The notes under the pieces were generated by a model. The model was not told the origin of the DNA. It was given only the letters and a program-made list of their open reading frames with translations, and did no database searches. Both the position numbers and the translations under genes were made by a program. DNA of 7,133 nucleotides, taken from positions 1 to 7,133 of the forward strand of contig WRKN01000128.1 of assembly GCA_009778055.1 (NCBI GenBank), written 5' to 3'. Shown here in pieces: positions 6,773-7,133 of the stretch (positions are counted from its first letter, which is position 1; each line of letters begins with the position of its first letter). The stretch is from Synergistaceae bacterium (lineage in GTDB: Bacteria; Synergistota; Synergistia; Synergistales; Aminobacteriaceae).

Positions 6773-6799
6773 ATTAAAACATGTTGCCGGTAAAGTCAA
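6773..6799 (-). promoter_or_regulatory. Candidate promoter of the beta-eliminating lyase
   Basis: On the minus strand a -35-like TTGACT (6794-6799, 5 of 6) is followed by TTTAAT (6773-6778, 5 of 6 to TATAAT). The -10 is preceded by TG one base upstream, so it is of extended type; the spacer is short at 15 bp. A TAATTT box gives a 17-bp spacer but a poorer -10. Transcription would start about 30-35 bases before the lyase ATG in a very A/T-rich stretch. The leader is too short for a tna-type leader peptide or riboswitch. The -35 lies just beyond the end of the transposase remnant. Confidence 0.5.
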
Positions 6800-6826
6800 G
6801 TGCTGAGAACTGATGGAAGTGGGGGT

Positions 6827-6934
6827 ACGAGCATCAGTGGTTGTAAAATGCTAATCGACACCTTTTTGGTTGATGTCACGGTGGGTTTCCCACGCAGACA
6901 ACTCTTTATTGAGAGCCTCAACGCTTGGGATTCT
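6827..6934 (-). pseudogene. Remnant of an IS630-family transposase C-terminus
   Basis: Read on the minus strand, this stretch gives RIPSVEALNKELSAWE, then THRDINQKGVD, a TAG codon (6851-6853), and HFTTTDAR. IS630-family transposases end with a block of the form RRIP-x6-L-x3-AW-x3-RN-x5-VDW-x-FTT-x-DAR-x-KL, so the match is in order and gap-free, with the amber codon exactly where the Trp (TGG) is expected. Downstream, the usual basic KLKRLYP ending is not recognisable. Upstream, the same frame continues toward the right edge, interrupted by another TAG at 7021-7023 (CTA on the plus strand), but the DDE catalytic part and the usual GSWLN block cannot be recognised. This is an old inactive fragment. 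No terminal inverted repeats were found. Confidence 0.6.
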
Positions 6935-7133
6935 ACCTGTGGCGGACGTCCTCATCCAAAGGTTAAAACCGTTGGCTTTCCCGTCGCGGTGTCGTAAAAT
7001 AGCCTCGAAGAATACAACATTAAACTACGCGAAAAGTGGGTGCGTTTTTTTGAATTGGGAAAACAGCGTTGTGATATCGGGTAAAGTGCTCTTTCTGAAG
7101 GGACAGTCCGAGTGGGAGACGGGCACGGGGAAA
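6935..7133. other. Right-edge stretch with no recognisable gene
   Basis: This stretch is probably decayed mobile-element DNA continuing from the IS630 remnant. A plus-strand frame from an ATG at 6873 stays open to the window edge (87 codons), and a minus-strand frame in register with the transposase remnant is interrupted only by one TAG. Neither translation resembles a family I know. No SD precedes the ATG at 6873, and no tRNA, terminator or clear repeat is visible. Confidence 0.4.

Noticed and set aside
6800..6997. A 65-codon plus-strand frame in the right intergenic region.
   Set aside because: It has no SD, no family resemblance, and lies antisense to the IS630 remnant.
1..7057. The 13-mer AACTACGCGAAAA occurs at 6-18 and again at 7023-7035, each followed within about 30 bases by TTGAATTG, suggesting direct repeats of an element.
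   Set aside because: A 13-base match is close to chance expectation in a 7-kb window, the spacing to the second motif differs by 4 bases, and the intervening DNA contains normal chromosomal genes rather than one element.

Overview
The window looks like bacterial chromosome with the end of an integrated mobile element on its left side. The right-hand genes are clearly richer in G+C than bases 1 to about 1850. The SD-type ribosome sites, the CCA-encoding tRNA and an amino-acid lyase of the tryptophanase/tyrosine phenol-lyase family would suit an anaerobic, amino-acid-using bacterium such as a Synergistota or Firmicutes member. That placement is a guess; nothing here fixes the taxon.

Left part (1-1944): the 3' end of an Abi-like gene with a HEPN-type R-x4-H motif is followed 6 bases later, in the same frame, by a large serine recombinase of 541 codons. 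The recombinase frame does not stop where the conserved protein would be expected to end. It runs through a perfect inverted repeat and terminates inside a tRNA-Ser(UGA) gene lying on the opposite strand (1896-1983). The inverted repeat is best read as the tRNA's own intrinsic terminator, so the element boundary probably lies just outside it, near 1825-1855. The last residues of the recombinase would then be supplied by host DNA. A strong extended -10 promoter (1997-2025, minus) drives the tRNA.

Middle part (2116-5317): a two-gene rightward operon encodes a Lon-family protease of the LonC/AAA_32 type and an endonuclease III-like DNA glycosylase. The protease has an intact Ser682/Lys725 dyad but an Arg in place of the Walker A Lys. 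The two genes overlap by 8 bases at ATGACTAA.

Right part (5281-7133): a leftward PLP-dependent beta-eliminating lyase of the tyrosine phenol-lyase/tryptophanase family overlaps the end of the glycosylase gene tail-to-tail by 37 bp. It keeps the PLP lysine and most substrate-binding positions but has lost several otherwise conserved active-site residues, so its substrate is uncertain. Its promoter and SD sit at 6743-6799. Upstream is a decayed remnant of an IS630-type transposase with an amber codon where a Trp is expected. The rest, to the right edge, holds no gene I can recognise.

The points most worth following are the recombinase-tRNA fusion at the element boundary, the possible defence cargo beside it, and the altered active site of the lyase.
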